From contig CAUYUJ010014206.1 in the NCBI GenBank assembly GCA_963575745.1, forward strand, positions 1 through 64,000: 64,000 bases of DNA. Reading direction: 5' to 3'. The notes beneath the pieces are model-generated. The model was not told where the DNA came from and did no database searches. It was given only the letters and a program-made list of their open reading frames with translations. Shown here piece after piece: positions 11,364 to 21,328 of this stretch (within the stretch, counting starts at the first letter, position 1; each line of letters starts with the position of its first letter). Position numbers and translations under genes: made by a program. Source of the stretch: Prorocentrum cordatum. Taxonomy: Eukaryota; Sar; Dinophyceae; Prorocentrales; Prorocentraceae.

Positions 11364-11850
11364 TTGACGATTCGCGTATCCCCACCAGCCCATCCAAAAG
11401 CGATGCTTGGGCGAGTTGCTTCGATCAGGGAAGTGTAGGAGCAAGCAATGGAACAGGGTGCGAGGGAGGGGGGTCGGCCGTCAATCCGAAGGCTCGGGAT
11501 CAGCCTGAGCAGACCTAGGACTAGATGCCTTCGCGGATCTCTCAGTGTGGGAGCCTCTTGGCAGCTTGGTTGGGATCTTGGGGCCATCTTGGAAGCCTTC
11601 GGAGCTCTTTCGGGGGCTCTCTTGGGGTCCGTTTGGGAGCCATTCGGGCCATCTTGGAGCCATTTTGGAGGACGTCGAGCGAACAGAGGGGCGGACTCAA
11701 TAGAGCCCTCTTGATGCGTTCCCGGAGCGCTCTCGGGGGCATTCGGTAACGTCTGTGGGCCCCTCGCGATGCTCTCCACAGCTTGAGGCTTCAGAAGCCC
11801 ATCTGAAGCGCAAGGCGAGACGGCAAAACCGATTGGGGACCCAGTCAGAG
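11364..11850 (+). mobile_element. Shortened or decayed copy of the CCCACCAGCCC-terminus element
   Basis: It starts TTGACGATTCGCG followed by TATCCCCACCAGCCCATCC, carries CTTGGGGCCATCTTGG repeats at 11575-11670, then fades. I could not find the usual right end. Confidence 0.6.
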
Positions 11851-12103
11851 ATGCCAGGCCCAGGCCTGAGCTGTGATGTCACCCTCGGCCACCCCTGCTG
11901 TCGCCAGGCGCGCGCGCGCGTCCCCGCAGGGCCTTCCGGAGGGGCGCCAAAGGAGTGCCACATCGAGGACAGCATGTGTGATCCGCTCCATCCGGCTCAA
12001 GCATCCTGGGATCGCGGTCCTGTGCGTACACGTACACATTACACGGTACTTCGCTGGCAAGCTCTTCTCGCGCTCGCGGAAGCAGCCGTCTTCGATCTGC
12101 AGG

Positions 12104-14298
12104 ATGGCGGCCCAGAGGGCACCCTGCATCGTGTGGTTGGTGGGGGCGTTGGCCCACGGCGTGCCAATGGCAGTTTCTCTCCAGGCGGGGTCCACGGCTC
12201 ATGCGACTGGTGACTCTGCGATGCCACCCGCGGCTCGAACCTCTGCGTGGGCCTGCACTTCGATCGCTGCGAGCAGTTTCACCGCCCAGTACGACTCCTA
12301 CATCTCTGGCAACACAATCGTTGTCACGACCAACGCGGGAAGCCAGTATGGACGAGCGTACTACTCGTGGGCAAACACGGGGGGATTCCGGATCAATTTC
12401 GACATGTACCAGGGCGGTGGATCAGGCGCAGACGGCATGGTATTGTATGTAATGTCCCCCGCAGGGGGGTATTGTTCTGTCGTGGGGAGGGGATCTGGTG
12501 CTGTCCCCCGCAGGAGCGACTGTGATGCCGCGAGGAGGAGGAAGAGGAAGTATTTTGTTGCCCCGCGCAGGGGCACCGTAGTGTATTGTCGCGGCAAGGG
12601 GGCATGGTACTGCTCCCCGCAGGGGGAATCGTGTTTCGCGGGGAGGGGACTACGATTACGGCGCTGAACTTGGTCCACGTGGGCGCCTTACGGTCGGACA
12701 GCGAGGTCCCCCAGCCGTCGACTCGCGTAGATCCGAGCAACTGGTCTCGCGCTCGCACCACCTCCCTTGGACAATACCCCCTTCGAGGGGCACTTCAATG
12801 CCTCCTCCCCATATCCATCTGCGGGGGATGATGCAAATAGATACCCCTCCCCGCGGCAATACACTCCCCCCCTGCGTGGGACAACGCAATACCATGCCCG
12901 GCAGGCGGCGCTGACGGTATGTGCATGAAGTACGGCGGTTATGATACGGGCGAATTTGGCGAAGACATTGCTCCGAATGGCTTCTCTGTGTGCTTTGACT
13001 CCTATTCCAATGGGGACGATCATGGCGTGGTGATGGGATGGAATGGCGGGACAATCTTTTCACAGATAGGCTCAGTACACTGGAGTACCAACGTTCCCCT
13101 CTTCGAGGATTCCACTTGGCACGATGTCATTATTGAGGTCACGCCCAGTGGCAGCGGTGCAAATGTGATACTGAACTTTGACAACGGCTACTACTACAAA
13201 ACTGCGTGGATTAGTAGCTTCTCATCGCCAGTTGGTAGCCAACAGGTGGCCTTCACTGGGAGAACTGGTGCTGCTACCAACTACCACTTTGCCGCGAACG
13301 TCCAGGTGTGCAGCGTTGCGACTCCCAGCCCGACGCCGTACCCGACGCCCTACCCGACGCCGTACCCGACGCCGTACCCGACGCCGTATCCGACGCCGTA
13401 CCCGACGCCCAACCCGACGCCCAACCCGACGCCCAACCCGACGCCCAACCCGACGCCCAATCCGACGCCCAACCCGACGCCCAATCCGACGCCCAACCCG
13501 ACGCCCAACCCGACGCCCAATCCGACGCCCAACCCGACGCCGTACCCGACGCCGTACCCGACGCCGTACCCGACAGCATTCCCGACGCCGTATCCGACAG
13601 CCTTCCCGACGCCGTACCCGACGGCGTTCCCGACGCCGTTCCCGACGCCCTTCCCGACGCCCTTTCCGACGCCGTACCCGACGGCCTTCCCCACAGCCTT
13701 CCCGACGCCTTTCCCGACGGCTTTCCCGACAGCCTTCCCCACGCCGAGCCCGACGCCCAGCCCGACGTATCCTCCAGGCTGGCCGACTCCACATCCGACG
13801 TTTCCTCCTGCAGCTCCCATGGCAGGTGGAGCGGGAGGCGCGGCTGCCACTGGCGACCCCCACCTTCAAAACGTTTATGGTGAGCGGTTCGATTTGATGA
13901 AGCCGGGCACACACGTTCTCATAAACATTCCCCGTGGCATGAGCGCCGAAGACGCATTGCTTCGTGTGCAGGCCAGTGCGCACCAGTTGGGTGGAAGTTG
14001 TGCGGATATGTACTTCAAGGAGGTGAACGTTACAGGGTCTTGGGCAGAGGCCAGGCGAGCCGGCGGATATCATTACGACGTATCGCAAAGCGTAGTTGGT
14101 ACTCCGGAATGGGTTGCGTTTGGTACGGTTCAGTTGAAAGTCGTTCATGGACGTACGGACACTGGCCTCCAGTATTTGAACGTTTACGTGAAGAACTTAG
14201 GGCGAGCAGGGTTTGCCGTGGGAGGTCTGCTTGGCGAAGACGACCACATTGACGTGATGACTCCACCAGCGGCTTGTGTCAAGCATACGTCCCTCTGA
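12104..14298 (+). CDS. Secreted L-type-lectin-like, Pro-Thr repeat, vWD-like protein
   Basis: Exons 12104-12425 and 12905-14298 join in phase to a protein of about 571 residues. The first 35 residues look like a signal peptide (hydrophobic [10 protein letters not shown] core). Residues about 40-200 resemble an L-type lectin / concanavalin-A fold: FRINFDMY, then [11 protein letters not shown], then [10 protein letters not shown] and a DDHGV loop. Residues about 215-360 are a repeat of YPTP, NPTP and FPTP units. After a Gly/Ala hinge, [14 protein letters not shown] is the hallmark start of a von Willebrand factor type D-like domain. A surface or extracellular glycan-binding role is an inference from domains. 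I chose ATG 12104 because it gives the signal peptide; the frame is open upstream. A broken partial duplicate lies at 9916-11317. Confidence 0.75.
12426..12904 (+). other. GC-AG intron with terminal inverted repeats (introner-like)
   Basis: Donor GGATCAG|GCGCAG and acceptor CCCGGCAG|GCGGCG keep phase and restore [11 protein letters not shown]. Inside, CATGGTATTG at 12436-12445 is the exact inverse of CAATACCATG at 12887-12896. The inverted match continues imperfectly inward through CCCCGCAGGGGGG and GGGGAGGGG blocks. GGCGCAGACGG (12425-12435) is nearly repeated by GGCGCTGACGG (12907-12917). Together these suggest an intron created by insertion of a small DNA element. Confidence 0.7.
13326..13772 (+). 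repeat. Pro-Thr-Pro coding minisatellite (CCGACGCCN-based units)
   Basis: About 36 units of 12 bases encode X-P-T-P with X being Tyr, Asn, Phe or Ser arranged in blocks. The paralogous tract is at 9966-10395 with a slightly different unit order. Long frames on other frames and the opposite strand are shadows of this repeat. Confidence 0.9.
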
Positions 14299-15000
14299 GA
14301 AGGGCAATCGAGCGGCCAGGCTTCTTCCTCCGTGTCATCGGTTGCAATGGCAATTTTTGTGTGACCGTACTGAGCATGCGGGAAGATGACTACGTACTAC
14401 ATCTTCCAGCCATTGAGTGGCCCTCACTGGACTTCGCACTAGAACTGATAAACATCATAATCCGTATCATTCGTCGATCGTCACGTTACGCCATTGCGTG
14501 TCGAGTTTAGCTTGAAGACAGATCAGCCGTACCTGACCAATGGGCGGGATGATCGGACCAATTACCGCCCACTATCTTCTCACTCCGCGCGTGAAGAAGA
14601 TCTCACGAGGCAAGGCCAGCGGCAATATCCCGGAGCCCAGCCTAGATTTCTCCGACTCCCCTCTACTGCCCATCCCGTTTTTCCCCAAACAGCTTGCTGA
14701 ACGGGGTGCTGTTGTGATAGAAGCTAACTCCGGCCGAGGGAAGCGGGAGCAGAGACATCCTCACACAAATTTGATGGTCCGGGCCGTTTCGCTTGAGACA
14801 TCCTCACAACTCTCGTTTCTGAGTTGGCCGGGATTGGCCGTTTCGTCTGAGACATCCTCGAAAAGTTGCGCTCCGGGACGCCGCGCGAGAGGTGGTCTGG
14901 GCCGTTTCGCTTGAGACATCCTCGAAACTCTGAGCCCCGAGGTGCCGTGCGAGAGGTGGTCCGGTTTGTTTCGCCTGGGAGATATCCTCGAAACTCTTAG

Positions 15001-15166
15001 AGGCCATTTCTTTATTGCTTGGGGCATGACGGGCGTCATGGCCCCCGCTCCCCCCCCCCCATGACGTAACGCTCCCCCCCCCAGTGCGCTCCGGGCACTG
15101 CCGCCGTGCGCATTGGGATCCGCGTAGGTGTCCGCGTAGGAATCCGCATAGGTGTCTGGTCCGCAG

Positions 15167-15236
<70 letters not shown>

Positions 15237-16644
15237 TCGTCGTCGTCGTCGCGTCGCTCGTCGCTCATCGTCGTCGTGCGCGCGGACGCGGCTGGAGCCT
15301 GTTTTTAAGTCCGGACCGATGACGGCAATCTTTTGGGAGGGGAGGGGGTCGACGACGTCACGTTTCGCGCCGGCGGCGTTTGGGAATGGTTAGGAATGAC
15401 GGAGGACGGGTAGCGCGAACATGTAGGTGGCGATCTACAACACAACGCCTGTGTACATCACAGTGCCCGCGTGCACCACAGCGCCTGTGTACACCACACC
15501 GCCGATGTACACCACAGCAGCCGCGTGCAACACAGCGTCAGTTTGTACCACCGTGCCTGCGGGCACAGCAGCTCTTGTGTACACCACAGCGTCTCCGTAT
15601 ACCACATCAGCCATGCGCAACACAGCACCAGTGTACGCCACAATGCCTGCGTGCATTGCAGTGCCTGTGTACGCCACGGCGCCTGTGTGCACCACATCAG
15701 CCGTGTGCAACACAGCACCGTTGTTGTGTATAGAATTTCAGAAGGAATCCTTGTGACAAAATGGGGCGCGTGTGGATTCCAGATAAAACAATGGAAAACT
15801 AATTCTCATGGACAAAGGAGCGCCGCTGGAATCTACGAGTCCCCCCGAGTCCGCCCGCATCACCTAACTCCCATTTGCGCCCAGGAGGCTCCAGCTAAAC
15901 TGGCCGTCCGAGAACCAAGTGGACCGATTCAATCGACCATTCTGCGGTGCACGCTGAGATGCGCACGTGCGTTGTAACGCCAAACCGCACGACAGGGGGT
16001 AAGAAGGAGGAAAAGGACGACGCGGAGGAGGAGGAGGAGGAGGAGGAGGAGGTGGAGGAGGAGGGAGGAGGAAAAAACGTCGCATTCGATTATCAGAACT
16101 TTCCTGGCGCGGCGTTTGGTTGTCCGCATCAGATCCTGACGTACATGCTCCTTCTACCTGTCATATGCACGCAGGCGCTGTGGTGTACACCAGCGCTGCG
16201 TTGCACGCAGATGCTGTGGTGTAAACAGGCGCTGTGGCGTGCACAGGCGCTGCGGTGCACGCAAGCACTGTGGTGTACACAGGCGTTGTGTTGCACATGG
16301 CTGCTGCGGTGTATGTACACGGGCGCTGTAGTGCTCCCATGTATTGGGGTATACACGGGCGGTGCGTTGCACACGGCTGTTGCGGTGTACGCAGGCGCTG
16401 TGGTGCACACGCGCGGTGTGGTGCACGCGAACGTTGTGGTGTACACAGGCGCAATGGGCAGATCGCCACTTACATGCTGCTCGCGTCGTCGTCGTCGCTC
16501 GTCGCTCGTCGCTCGTCGCGTCGTGTGCGCGGGCGCGGCTGTGGTGCCGGAGCCAGACGGCGGGGGGGCGGGCGTCACGTCATACCCCCCTCCGCCCTCC
16601 CCCCCCCCATGACGCCCGTCATCGACGAACATAAAGAAACGCCT
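15001..16644. mobile_element. Fold-back-like element with TCTTAG target duplication
   Basis: TCTTAG occurs at 14995-15000 and again at 16645-16650; removing one copy plus the element restores a continuous repeat unit (CTCGAAACTCTTAG then CTCCGAGATG). The ends are inverted: left AGGCCATTTCTTTAT...ATGACGGGCGTCATGG, right end reversed AGGCGTTTCTTTATG...ATGACGGGCGTCATGG. Inner regions carry a GTCGTC tract and a 12-15 bp minisatellite (GTGTACACCACAGCGCC type) at 15430-15715 and, inverted, at 16165-16455. No transposase is encoded. Confidence 0.75.
15164..15260 (+). repeat. GTC microsatellite inside the fold-back element
   Basis: About 25 GTC units run uninterrupted from 15172 to about 15236. A short counterpart in the same orientation lies near 16487-16525. 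Confidence 0.85.
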
Positions 16645-16939
16645 TCTTAGCTCCGAGATGCCTTGCGCGAGGTGGTCCGGCCCGTTCCGCCTGAAACATC
16701 CTCGAAACTCTGACCTCGGAGATGCCGCGCGAGAGGTGGTCCGGCCCGTTTCGCCTGAGACATCCTCGAACTTCTGAGCTCTGAGATGCCCTGCGCGAGG
16801 TGGTCCTGCCCGTCTCGCCTGAGACATCCTCGCAACTCTGAGCTCTGAGATGCCGTGCGCAAGGTGGTCCGGCCTGTTTCGCATAAGACATTCTCGCAAC
16901 TCTGAGCTCCCAGATGTCGCGCAAGAGGTGGTCCAGCCT

Positions 16940-17930
16940 GGGGGCCCAGAAGACCACATGTTACATATCCTCCCTGGGACCCTGGGAGCCCGCCTGAGAC
17001 ATCCTCGAACTTCTGAGCTCTGAGATGCCTTGCGCGAGGTGGTCAGGCACGTCTCGCCTGAGACATCCTCGCAACTCTGAGCCCTGAGATGCCGTGCGCA
17101 AGTTGGTCCGGCCTGTTTCGCACAAGACATTTTCGCACCTCTGAGCTCCCAGATGCCGCGCAAGAGGTGGTCCAGCTTGGGGGCCCAGAAGACCACACCT
17201 GGGACCCTGAGAGCCCCAGGAGGCCCCAGAGAGCTCCAGGAGGCCGCAGGACGTCCAGGACAAGCCCTAGGGGTTCTCAGGAGATTCCCAGGAAGCTCCC
17301 AGGAGGCCCCAGGAGGCCCCAGGAGGCCCCCTTTATCCGAATGTGTCAAGTTAATACCCATCCGGTGTCGATTCGTTTATTTTTCCTGCTCTTGTGCCCC
17401 CCCCTGTCGTTTTGAGGGGCCCAAGCGGCCACAGGTTAGATATCCCCCCTGGGAGCCCCAAGAGGTTTCAGGAAACCCCAGGTGGAGTTCAGGAGGCCAC
17501 AGGAGGCCCAGGAGGAAGCCCCAAGAGGTCCCCAGGAGGCCCTAGGAGGCCCCAGGAGGCCCCCGCAACTCGGAGCTCTGGCCGGCCCGTTTCGCCTGAG
17601 ACTTCCTCGCAGCACGCTTCGCCTGAGACACCGGCCCGTCTCGCCTGAGACATCCTTGCAACTCTGAGCTCTGAGATGCCGTGCGCAAGTTGGTCCGTCC
17701 CGTTTCGCATAAGACACTCTCGCAACTCTGAGATCCCAGATGCCGCGCAAGAGGTGGTCCAGCCTGGGGGCCCAGAAGAGCACATGTTACATATCCCCCC
17801 TGGGACCCTGGGAGCCCCGGGAGGCCCCAGAGAGCTTCAGGAGGCCGCAGGACGCCCAGGACAGGCCCCAGGGGTTCCCAAGAGATTCCCAGGAGGCTCC
17901 CAGGAGGCCCCAGGAGGCCCCCTATCCTTG
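16940..17930 (+). repeat. GGGGGCCCAGAAG-led CCAGGAGG repeat cassettes
   Basis: Three partial cassettes (16942, 17180, 17768) share GGGGGCCCAGAAG, then CTGGGACCCTG, then CCCCAGGAGGCC units. The extra block at 17455-17570 has only the CAGGAGGCC units. No coding frame is supported. Confidence 0.65.
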
Positions 17931-18004
17931 GCTGGCGATAGCAGGGGGGGGGTGTCTCCCGCCCTTGGCGGTCGGTGGTCGCCGCCGCGCACGCGCGCGC
18001 GTCC

Positions 18005-18530
18005 ACCAGCACCATCACCTCCATCATCGTCTTCATAATCACCACCATGACCGTTATTATAGCGCCACCACCGCCATCACCACCATATCATCATCACCAT
18101 AGTCTCCATCATCGTTGTCATCATTACCCATGATCATCCAAACCATCGTCGTCATCATATCTACATCGTCATGGTCGGCAGATGCGCGCGGGTGACACGT
18201 GTCACCGTTGGCCTCCTTAAAAGCCACAGAAATTTTGAATTCAGTTGTTGCGCGTCATCATCATTTCGTCGTCGTCATCATCATCATTATCATCATTGTC
18301 ATCGTCATCATCGTCATCATCGTCGCCATCAGCAACTTCATCAGCACAACCACCATCATCATTGCATCGTCGCATTCGTCATACTCATCATCAGCACTGC
18401 CGTCATCATAAACATATCGTAACCATCATAACTCACCACCACCATCACCACCATATCATCAACAACGTATCCATCATCGTCATCACCACCATCCATGATC
18501 ATCCAAATCATCGCCGTCATCACACAGAAC
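18005..18530 (+). repeat. CAT/CAC-rich microsatellite region
   Basis: Imperfect ATC, CAC and CGT trinucleotides with a short non-repetitive interval at 18170-18245. Long low-complexity frames here are repeat products. Confidence 0.8.
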
Positions 18531-18975
18531 ACAAAATCACCCCCATAGTTGTCGTCTACAGCATCCCAACCGTCTTCTACATCATCTGGTCGGCAGACGC
18601 GCCCTGGCGTTGTTCCCTGGTTTGTATTAATAACGCCCCCCGCCCGACACGCCTTCACAATTCATTCAAGACATCCGCGCCTGCTCGAGTTTGCTTGCAG
18701 TTTACGTGGGGTTCGAGCCTCATCGCAATTTACTCAGACGCCGCGCTCTCGACACTCAGGGGTTTGTTTCTTGTGTTTGTGTGTTGATCTTGTTTTGTAT
18801 GTTTGATGCTTCTGTGATGTATCTGTTGACGTCGTTGTTTGTTTTGCGTGGCGTGCGCGCCACCAGCAAACACAACATCACCAAACATAACAGCAACAAG
18901 TGGTGACGACAACAGCAACAATAACGATATGTAGACACAGGTGGGTCGCGGGGTGGGTCGCGGGGCGGGTTGCGG
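18531..18975. other. No gene recognised
   Basis: Mixed-composition sequence with a T-rich stretch at 18765-18850. No frame has a convincing coding look. Confidence 0.4.
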
Positions 18976-18977
18976 GT

Positions 18978-19137
18978 GGGACGACGACAACAAACAACAA
19001 CAACAACAAACAACAAACAACAAACAACAACAACAACAACAACAACAAACAACAACAACAACAACGATAATCCGCACCGCAGAGTTCCACTTCAGCCACG
19101 CACCCAGGGACAGTGAATGACCGTTCGGCCCCCTCAG

Positions 19138-19178
<41 letters not shown>

Positions 19179-19235
19179 TATAGATACACAAAACACACAC
19201 AGATGAAGAGAAAGAGAGAGAGAGAGAGAGTGAGG
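18978..19235 (+). repeat. CAA, TA and GA microsatellites
   Basis: CAACAA units run from about 18982 to 19065, TATATA from 19143 to 19175, and GAGAGA from 19209 to 19232. A second GA tract is at 19372-19402. Confidence 0.9.
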
Positions 19236-19506
19236 TTAAAGGAGGGGGCGGGGGAGGATCATACGATGCCCAAAGTGGCCCGCCTTCGGGCACCCCGAGT
19301 TATTTTTGTAGGGGCGCGCCCGGGGCGCCGGGGCGCCGGTTCGGGGGAAGACGAGTTGGAGGTTATGTACAGAGAGAGAGAGAGAGAACGAAAGAGAGAG
19401 AGAGGGACAGAGGTACATATACAAACAGCGCATAAAAACAACCAGCAAATACATAAACCACCCGCAGAGAAAAAACAAAAAACAAAACAAAAAACAACAA
19501 CATCCG

Positions 19507-19528
19507 TCCACAGCCGTTTTGGCCCGGG
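19507..19528 (+). other. Relict spliced leader 5' of a decayed gene
   Basis: TCCACAGCCGTTTTGGCCC matches the dinoflagellate spliced leader at about 16 of 22 positions and shares the A-to-G change at leader position 10 with the relicts at 6960 and 21247. A coding-like frame starts right after it. Confidence 0.55.
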
Positions 19529-19535
19529 CTTTGAT

Positions 19536-20435
19536 TGTGTCAGAGTATTGTACGCGTTCCAGGCCATGGCCTGCATAGTTTCGGATGTGAGTTTCTCCCA
19601 AAGGCCCGAGGCGCAGCACAACCTGTTGAAGCTCATTGGGATGGGTTGCCAGATCAAGATATTGAACGCGTTTACTTTGTGCGAGGCCGATTTGGACTTG
19701 GCATAAGTTGACGTTGGTGGCTTGGTCATCATGAGCAATATTTGTTGCCTCACAGAATATAAGCGAATTCTCCGGGACGAAAACGTTGATCATTCACTTG
19801 GCCCGTGCACCGGCATGGTTTGGGGTGCAATTCGAGCGGTGCTTCCAAACGCGGCATTCCTAACGTTATGCAGGGAAACAGATTTTAACACAATTGGAGA
19901 AATCAACAAAGAAGTCGTGAAATCCAGATCTTGGGCAATTACGGCTCCAACGCATGAGTTGCCATTCGAGTGGGTACCCAAACAATGTAATGATCAAGAT
20001 GAAGAATACAGCGACGAAAACCCTATCGCCTGAGGGAAGCAGGTGGCCATACTCTCATGTGACACATCGGTGCTCTTTGGCACAACGTTTTGGGATGGAA
20101 GAATCGATATTGTGGGTGCAGTGGTTCGCGCTTTCAGGTGTAACAGGACTGTATTGTTTATCGGGGAATATGATTGTGCGTTGTCCCTGGGCATAATGAT
20201 GCACGTGGAAGAAGAGTTTCAGGAGGCGGCTAACTTACGAATGATCGCGGACCTCACTGACCCCGAGGAAGATACGAATGATAAGGCCCCTCAGGTAAGG
20301 CGCTGGAAGAATAGCGAGGACGGCTGGACATATAGACAGTATTTGGCACATGTTGTGGAAAAGAGGCCCTACAATTCCATCGACCATCAGGGTTTGTGGG
20401 CAGCGTGCCTGTGGAAGAAAGCGCACCCGCGCTGA
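19536..20435 (+). pseudogene. Hypothetical retrogene with two in-frame stops
   Basis: One frame runs from just after the relict leader (ATG at 19566, AMACIVSDVSFSQRPEAQ) to TGA at 20433, interrupted only by TAA at 19704 and TGA at 20031. The sequence on both sides of each stop is protein-like: ...CEADLDLA, then VDVGGLVIMSN; ...DENPIA, then GKQVAILSCDTS. The last third is acidic and Trp/Tyr-rich (EDGWTYRQYLAHVV). No intron is evident, which fits retroposition. I do not recognise the family. Reassigned stops would be an alternative but nothing else in the window supports that. Confidence 0.5.
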
Positions 20436-21017
20436 TTGCCTGATGCTGTTGACCGAATCGGCGCTCACTCTGACCGAAAATTAGCCTCTGCGTGCTGCTT
20501 TGGTTTCGCCCATCCGCGGCAACCCCTAGCACGCGCGCAGGCTTCGCATGTTGAGTTTGTCGTAGCACGCGCGCTTCCAACCGTGATGCTGCGCGCGTGC
20601 ACGAGGTGCGTAGGCTTAGGTGTATGTTCGCGCGCCCTTGAACTCGGGCAATGCGCAGTTTGTTCAACGCATCGTTCGTGGTTGTATGTGTGATGCGCAT
20701 GGCAATGCATCATGAAACAGCTCAGGTAACATAGATCACGTGTCATCGTCTGGTGATCTCGTACGCCTTGTGGTACTGTCGTCGATCGCAGTCTTTCGGG
20801 CCATCCAGGACTCCCAGGGTCTCCCCTGGCGTGGATTAGAAAGAAACTCGACTGTCTTGGAAAGCAAACGCGACGTAAACCACAATGGCAGATGGTAGCA
20901 TGAGCAACTAAGACAATCAAGAGCATGAACACATCAGTTAGCTAGTAAGCATAAGCACATACGACAACCAACTATCAACCGCTATGACAACTGACGACGC
21001 AAACACCATTATATTGC
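20436..21017. other. No gene recognised
   Basis: Unique-looking intergenic sequence with scattered GCGCGC motifs at 20530-20600. No conserved frame on either strand. Confidence 0.4.
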
Positions 21018-21192
21018 AAGTGCTGTTTGGGTAAATTTAAGTACTGTCTGGGCGGGGGGCGGTGCAAGTACAAGTGCTGATTGTGCAAGTGCTGTTTGGG
21101 CTACCAATGGGCGCGACGCCCATCAAGTTCAAGTATTGATTGCGCCAATATTGATTGCGCCCATCAAGTGCAAGTATTGTTTGGGTCGCCCG
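21018..21192 (+). repeat. Irregular CAAGTGCTGTTTGGG / CAAGTATTGATTGCGCC repeats
   Basis: Six or so units of 15-25 bases share CAAGT[GA][CT]TG followed by TTTGGG or ATTGCGCC. They end about 55 bases upstream of a relict spliced leader and so lie in the upstream region of the next gene. Confidence 0.6.
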
Positions 21193-21246
21193 GGAGGCGG
21201 TGCATCCTGCGTCTGAGAGCCCGCGTCACCTTCCCCTCCTCCTCCT

Positions 21247-21268
21247 GCTCTAGCCGTTTTGGCACTTG
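21247..21268 (+). other. Relict spliced leader 5' of the MGKKAADGK gene
   Basis: TAGCCGTTTTGGCAC sits in a 22-base window matching the leader at about 15 positions, again with G at leader position 10. The gene's ATG is 61 bases downstream. Confidence 0.5.
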
Positions 21269-21328
21269 TTTGATTTGTCAGAAGTTTCAGATCTCAGAGT
21301 TGCACGAAACCAGCTGCTCACCTCCATC

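Larger units (their letters stand above)
14770..17775 (+). repeat. Dispersed tandem repeat, about 57-60 bp unit
   Basis: The unit combines CCGTTTCGCCTGAGACATCC, TCGAAACTCTGAGCTC, and GAGATGCCGTGCGCGAGGTGG. It fills 14770-15000 and 16645-17170, and recurs at 17580-17765. A fold-back element splits the first block exactly at 15001-16644. No function is evident. Confidence 0.8.

Noticed and set aside
15430-16460. Val/Tyr/Thr- and Cys/Thr-rich frames in the fold-back element
   Set aside because: They translate the minisatellite and read open on both strands.
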